In this document: one piece after another, positions 59,770 to 64,000 of the stretch | Layout: each line of letters starts with the position of its first letter | Numbering within the stretch: position 1 is the stretch's first letter | Source: Opitutaceae bacterium | GTDB lineage: Bacteria > Verrucomicrobiota > Verrucomicrobiia > Opitutales > Opitutaceae | Length of the DNA: 64,000 bases | NCBI GenBank assembly: GCA_028284235.1 | Contig: JANQSC010000072.1 | Span: 1-64,000, forward strand | Direction: 5' to 3' | Made by a program: the position numbers and the translations under genes | Notes under the pieces: model-generated | What the model was told of the DNA's origin: nothing | The model's database searches: none | Seen by the model: only the letters and a program-made list of their open reading frames with translations

Positions 59770-62700
59770 TCAATCAACTTGCGATACTTCTGTTTTTTGC
59801 GGATTCTCCTTGCGGTATTCGGAAGGCGACATGCCGTACTCGTCGCGGAAGATCTTGCCGAAATGGCTCAATCCTTTGATACCGACCTCTACCATCGCTT
59901 CGCCTACGTTGACATTCCCTGACCTCAACAATTGAGCGGCTCGCTTCAATCGAATCGAACGAATGAACTTGAACGGCGTCTGTCCGACAATTGCTTCTAG
60001 TTTTTTATACAAAGAGGTCCGAGCCATCCCCACTGCCCGCGCAAATTGTTCTACGTCGAAGGACTCGTCCTTAATGTGCTCCTCTACGATGGCGATGGCT
60101 TTCGTCAATAGGGTTTCGTCGGCGGAGGTCACTGCGATTTCTTTGGGTTTGACGACAATCTGGCGTGTAAAAAGCTCTTTCAGCAAGCGGCGCGATTCCA
60201 GAAGGCTCTCAATGCGTGTCTTGAGCATCTCGATGTTTACCGGTTTGGCGAAGTAGTCATCCGCTCCTGTTTCAATTCCCTTGATTCGATGCTCGTCGGA
60301 ACCACGAGCAGTCAGCATGAGAATGGGAATATGGCAGATCTCCGTACGTTTCCTCAATTCCTCACACATTTCGAGGCCGTCCATCTCCGGCATCATCACA
60401 TCCGTAACGATTAGATCGGGCATCTGCTCCTCGGAAATTTGGAGCCCTTCCTTCCCATGGATAGCGGTTAAAACTTCGTATTCCGACTCCAGCTCGCCAA
60501 CCAGAAATCGACGAACGTCGGAGTTGTCCTCCACGACAAGCAGCAAAGGTCTCTCCCTTTCTTCTTCCAGCGGATCGTCTTGTTGCGAATCGTGGGAATT
60601 TGATTCAGCCAGTTTGGCGATCTCGTGTCCGCCCGCGAGCTCCTTCATATCTGCAACCGGAGCCCCCTCGTGTTCAGTAATAGGGAGCCAAACTGTAAAT
60701 CGAGTGCCTGCGTTCGAGTCGCGTCCCGGAACGGGACTTTCTACGATTATCTCGCCGCCCCAAAGTTGTACGAGCTCATAGGTATAAGCGAGTCCAATAC
60801 CGCTCCCCTCATGGTCGCGCTTAATATCTCGGGCGCGATAAAACGGCCTAAATATCGCTTTCTGCCTTTTCGCCGCAATACCGATGCCGGAATCGGATAC
60901 ACGCACGATTAGAATGGAATCCGGCTTTTTTGACTCGGGTCTAGTAATTCCAAAAAAAGATCGCTTCTTGCGCGGTCGCCAGTCGCATCGGGCAAGCGGT
61001 TTCACATCGATCTCAATTTTAACGTCGCCGCCCTCATGCGTGTATTTGATCGCATTAGACACCAGGTTGCCAACGATATGCTGGAGTTTTTCCGGATCGT
61101 AACAGCAGACGCAGCGATCTTCAGAGCATTCGAGCGTAAAGCGTTGCCGTTTCTCCTCCCACAATGCCGCGTGCGAATATACCGCGTCCTTTAGAAAGAG
61201 AACAATGTCTGACCGAACCGGCTCGTAATCCAAGTTGCAAAGCTCGATTTTCCGAAACTCGAGCAATTGATTCACGAGTCCCTGCATCTTGCGGGCGTTC
61301 CGATATGCCATCTCCAGTTTCTCCTTCACCTTGGAGTTGAAATCGTTCCGCATCAGGCTTTCCAGCGGACCAAGTATGACAGCGAGCGGCGTGCGCAGCT
61401 CGTGGGAAATATTTGTGAAGAAGTCGATCTTAAACTCCTCAAGTGCCACCAAGTGCCGCACTCGATTGCGTTCCAGCAAGTATGCTAGAGTGACTACTAG
61501 TCCGACAGTGAAAAATACTGTACCCAAAAACCAAGGACGTTTCCACAAGAAAGGCGCAACGCTGAAATTTACCGAGGCCGGACTCGGATCGATATTCCAA
61601 TCGGCATCCCGCGCCCGCACCTCCAATCGATAGTCGCCCGGCGCGAGCGATGGAATCGAGACGCTCCCCGTTTTCTTAAACGGGGACCATGCGCCTGCAT
61701 TGAGTCGATATGAGTATTCAAGATCCTTAGACCACGTGCGGGACCATGCGTCGACCCCTGACCATTCGAAGTACGCATTGCCCGATTCAGGAAGCTTCGA
61801 TTCGTAGGAATCAATTCGAGTTTCGGGTGGAGCATCGTCTGGCAAACAATGTATTGTCTTAAACTCCACGAGCGCTTCTGCCGAGTTGGGTTCAACGTTG
61901 AGATTCCAGGAGCGCGAGGCTGAGTTTATCCATATACGCCCGTCTTGCGATTCATGCAGTCGGGCTCCCTCCCGCTGCAGACGCAATTCAGGAAATCGTG
62001 TATGCTGACTCCAGGAGTCGCCGTCGAACCGACCCAAACCGTCGGTTGTCGCCGCCCAAACACCTGGCGAATCGCTCACAGCCAACAACGATACCAACTG
62101 ATCTCGAGCCCGTCCCTCGGAAATCGAGAACCGCTCCCATTTGCCGTCCACAAGTCGCGATACGCCCGACCGCCAATCTCCAATCCAAAGCGTGTCATTC
62201 GAATCGACTACAACATTGTCTACGGTGTAGGATTCAAACTCTCCTACCAATTCGCGCGGCTGGCCCTCGGGTATTCGATACAGAGAGTATCCCCCTGTCC
62301 ACAAGTCGCCATTTGACATTTGAGCGATTTGAAACGTCTGTACGGGAAAGTCAGGAGGCGTCAAATAAGTAGACGTGGCTCCGCCATTGGAAACTCGATA
62401 GCGGATTATCCCGCCAGTCCGGTCCTTTATCGCCCATGGCCTCAAATCGGATCCAAAGTAAATGTATCCATCTTTCCCTTCATAGGGAGATGCGTGACTT
62501 ATCCTCTCACTGTATTCCGGGTGGATATCTCGCTTCCATCGCTTCCCGTCGAACCACGAAACGGCCGCCGCCTCTCCGTGGCTTCCCGAAACCCAAATTC
62601 GATCTCCCGTAGTTGCCAGCATCGCATTGGGCTGATCAATAAGTCCATCCTCTTCGCCATAGGATATCCATGAATCTGCTACGGGATTCCATCGGACGAC

Positions 62701-63819
62701 GCGTTTGTCCTCGCTCAAGAACCAAGTGGTTCCGTCAGACTCTTGACATCCGAAATTCAGGGCCTCGTAGGTGTTCCATCGACTCCGAGATACATCAAAT
62801 GTATACGTTTTGTCTGTGTTCCCCCCTGTTATGAAAATATCGTCATCAAGGTTATAGAGAAAAGTGAACCAGTTTACTTGGCTGTCCATTCGCTTAACGC
62901 TCCACGCGCCGTCGCGGTAGTTTCCGAGCACTCGCGAACTGGCAGCCCAGAGCGTTCCATCCGCCATTTCCGTGAGCGATCGATTGGCGGCGCCGAATTC
63001 GGCCCAGCTGGAAAGCGCGGTGTAAACAGAATCGTCATACACGTACCTGAGGGCCTCTGCTTCGCTGGTACTCGCAATCCACATTTTTCCGGACGTTCCT
63101 TCGTGAAACTCCGTGATAGAACTCGCTCCTCCGGCATATTCCTCCGTCGAAATTCGCCAGGGATCGCCAATTCGAGTCCCACTAGACCAATCGAGCTCGT
63201 ATCGCATGATCTCGCCAGTAGTCGCCCGGGACAACCAAAGTCTATTTTTCCCATCCACTTTTACGCCATTGACCTGACCTAGGTCGTCGATCAACTCCAA
63301 TTCGTCACCATTAGTTCGGTACAGTTTTTGATCCGGCATTCGAGCTGAACCGGTGGTCGCTATTGGGCCGACTCGAGCGACCACCCAAATGCTGCCGTCC
63401 GCGGATTCATCGATACCACTCCCAGTCGAACCAAGTCTCCACACACTGCCATAGCGGTGCCACACTCCGTCTCGAAATCGAGCGAAAAACTGATTGGTCA
63501 AGACATAGACCGCGCCGTCGGATGCCACTTTGATCGCCAGTGAATTCGCGTTGCCCAGTCCCGCGTCCTCAAACCAGTAGGGCGTCGCCCGATATCCATC
63601 GAATTCGAGGATGCCTCCATGGATAGCGAACCAGAGCGTACCGTCTCCGGAATGATCGACCTGTCTAACCGTATAAGGAGTCAGCGCTTCCAGTTCCCTC
63701 CAGCGCCAGCTCTCATCAAAATTAGCAGTCTGAATTGGCTCGTAGGGTTTCGATGCGCTTCCTGGCTCGATCCAGAGAGAGAGCATCGTAAAAAGCAGTG
63801 CCAATCGCGATGGAGTCAT
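59770..63819 (-). CDS. Hybrid two-component system sensor/regulator (HTCS)
   Basis: This 1349-residue protein combines a whole signalling chain. After a signal peptide (SRLALLFTMLSLWIEPGSA) come about 14 propeller repeats ('DHSGDGTLWFAIHGG', 'DESADGSIWVVARVG', 'VVDSNDTLWIGDWRSG'). A Y_Y_Y-type domain follows near residue 690 ('LAPGDYRLEVRARDADWNID'), then a membrane helix ('FLGTVFFTVGLVVTLAYLL'). The histidine kinase has 'FFTNISHELRTPLAVIL' and 'NLVSNAIKYTHEGGD'. The receiver has 'DLIVTDVMMPEMDGLEM', and the AraC-type helix-turn-helix ends '...SHFGKIFRDEYGMSPSEYRKE'. Such proteins sense oligosaccharides in the periplasm and switch on glycan-use genes. No target locus adjoins it within the window; the target may lie to the right. 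Confidence 0.95.
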   Translation of the reverse strand: MTPSRLALLFTMLSLWIEPGSASKPYEPIQTANFDESWRWRELEALTPYTVRQVDHSGDGTLWFAIHGGILEFDGYRATPYWFEDAGLGNANSLAIKVASDGAVYVLTNQFFARFRDGVWHRYGSVWRLGSTGSGIDESADGSIWVVARVGPIATTGSARMPDQKLYRTNGDELELIDDLGQVNGVKVDGKNRLWLSRATTGEIMRYELDWSSGTRIGDPWRISTEEYAGGASSITEFHEGTSGKMWIASTSEAEALRYVYDDSVYTALSSWAEFGAANRSLTEMADGTLWAASSRVLGNYRDGAWSVKRMDSQVNWFTFLYNLDDDIFITGGNTDKTYTFDVSRSRWNTYEALNFGCQESDGTTWFLSEDKRVVRWNPVADSWISYGEEDGLIDQPNAMLATTGDRIWVSGSHGEAAAVSWFDGKRWKRDIHPEYSERISHASPYEGKDGYIYFGSDLRPWAIKDRTGGIIRYRVSNGGATSTYLTPPDFPVQTFQIAQMSNGDLWTGGYSLYRIPEGQPRELVGEFESYTVDNVVVDSNDTLWIGDWRSGVSRLVDGKWERFSISEGRARDQLVSLLAVSDSPGVWAATTDGLGRFDGDSWSQHTRFPELRLQREGARLHESQDGRIWINSASRSWNLNVEPNSAEALVEFKTIHCLPDDAPPETRIDSYESKLPESGNAYFEWSGVDAWSRTWSKDLEYSYRLNAGAWSPFKKTGSVSIPSLAPGDYRLEVRARDADWNIDPSPASVNFSVAPFLWKRPWFLGTVFFTVGLVVTLAYLLERNRVRHLVALEEFKIDFFTNISHELRTPLAVILGPLESLMRNDFNSKVKEKLEMAYRNARKMQGLVNQLLEFRKIELCNLDYEPVRSDIVLFLKDAVYSHAALWEEKRQRFTLECSEDRCVCCYDPEKLQHIVGNLVSNAIKYTHEGGDVKIEIDVKPLARCDWRPRKKRSFFGITRPESKKPDSILIVRVSDSGIGIAAKRQKAIFRPFYRARDIKRDHEGSGIGLAYTYELVQLWGGEIIVESPVPGRDSNAGTRFTVWLPITEHEGAPVADMKELAGGHEIAKLAESNSHDSQQDDPLEEERERPLLLVVEDNSDVRRFLVGELESEYEVLTAIHGKEGLQISEEQMPDLIVTDVMMPEMDGLEMCEELRKRTEICHIPILMLTARGSDEHRIKGIETGADDYFAKPVNIEMLKTRIESLLESRRLLKELFTRQIVVKPKEIAVTSADETLLTKAIAIVEEHIKDESFDVEQFARAVGMARTSLYKKLEAIVGQTPFKFIRSIRLKRAAQLLRSGNVNVGEAMVEVGIKGLSHFGKIFRDEYGMSPSEYRKENPQKTEVSQVD

Positions 63820-63944
63820 GGGAGTAGAACTAGTGGAACTTAATACGCTAGTTGATGGTTGGGCAATCTAAAGGTGTGGCGCGAGGTCCCTGCGAGGGAG
63901 TCGCGTGGGGTGATGCGATTCTGTGTTGAGCGGGGTTAAGCGGC

Positions 63945-63977
63945 AAAAAGCGCGGGCCGTCCCCTGAGGAACGGCCC
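63945..63977 (-). terminator. Probable terminator for a gene beyond the right edge
   Basis: GGGCCGT...ACGGCCC forms a stem. On the minus strand it is followed, after GCGC, by a run of five T. No minus-strand gene ends here inside the window, so it would serve a gene to the right of 64000. The 181 bases from 63820 show nothing else. Confidence 0.5.
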
Positions 63978-64000
63978 ATGCCGTTACAAGGCTGACTTCC

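Noticed and set aside
1-64000. tRNA, rRNA, CRISPR or prophage
   Set aside because: No tRNA-like cloverleaf with a conserved TTCRA loop, no rRNA stretch, no regularly spaced repeats and no phage structural or integrase reading frames were seen.

Overview
The window looks like chromosomal DNA of a marine or polysaccharide-degrading member of Verrucomicrobiota, most likely class Opitutia. This is inference from gene families, not from any rRNA marker. The signs are paired DUF1592/DUF1552 genes, a very large PVC-type heme-binding CxxCH protein, ThuA and SGNH proteins, several sulfatases, a GH29 fucosidase, and TonB-dependent receptors that carry an 'E-(L)-SPF-x-V' segment straight after the signal peptide. 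No rRNA, tRNA, CRISPR array, phage module or transposase gene was seen.

Layout. 1-9.1 kb: a partial discoidin-domain protein running off the left edge, a TonB-dependent receptor with a terminator, a GH29 alpha-L-fucosidase, a cytochrome c/PQQ sugar dehydrogenase fusion, an EamA transporter and an orphan MalK-type ATPase. 9.2-15.0 kb (minus): a complete, translationally coupled group-2 Mrp Na+/H+ antiporter operon with fused MrpA-MrpB. 15.2-16.6 kb: a small winged-helix regulator, an HPF-like protein and an intergenic region with two matching operator-like palindromes. 16.6-35 kb: catabolic and secreted genes (TIM-barrel isomerase-like protein, PQQ dehydrogenase, beta-helix protein, DUF1592/DUF1552 pair, PhoD-like phosphatase, ThuA, SGNH-like protein, PVC cytochrome). 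35-42.6 kb: a methyltransferase, two sulfatases, an NTF2-like lipoprotein, an Nramp-related transporter and a DinB-like protein. 42.7-51.2 kb: a nitrite-to-N2O denitrification island (Rrf2/NsrR-like regulator, NirK-cytochrome fusion, di-heme NorC, NorB, NorQ, NorD, a SUMF1-like protein, SCO). No nosZ is seen. 51.5-59.3 kb: DUF1961, DUF4112, a FecI/FecR/STN-TonB receptor signalling operon and a MOSC protein. 59.8-63.8 kb (minus): a giant hybrid two-component system protein of the HTCS type.

Two repeat-related patterns are the most unusual things here. First, six intergenic copies of a modular hairpin-chain repeat (39981-40146, 40175-40226, 41683-41839, 41853-41995, 51165-51430, 59470-59646). 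They have TTAACAG...CTGTTAA ends, and two left-end types occur with two right-end types in all four combinations, much as in BOX elements. Hairpin arms change sequence between copies while staying complementary. Second, several different REP-like elements supply gene ends: the signal peptide start of the DUF1592 protein, the C-terminus and stop of a sulfatase, the n-region of an NTF2-like lipoprotein, and both the norD stop and the N-terminus of the SUMF1-like protein.

All family assignments come from reading the translations by eye. No database search was possible.
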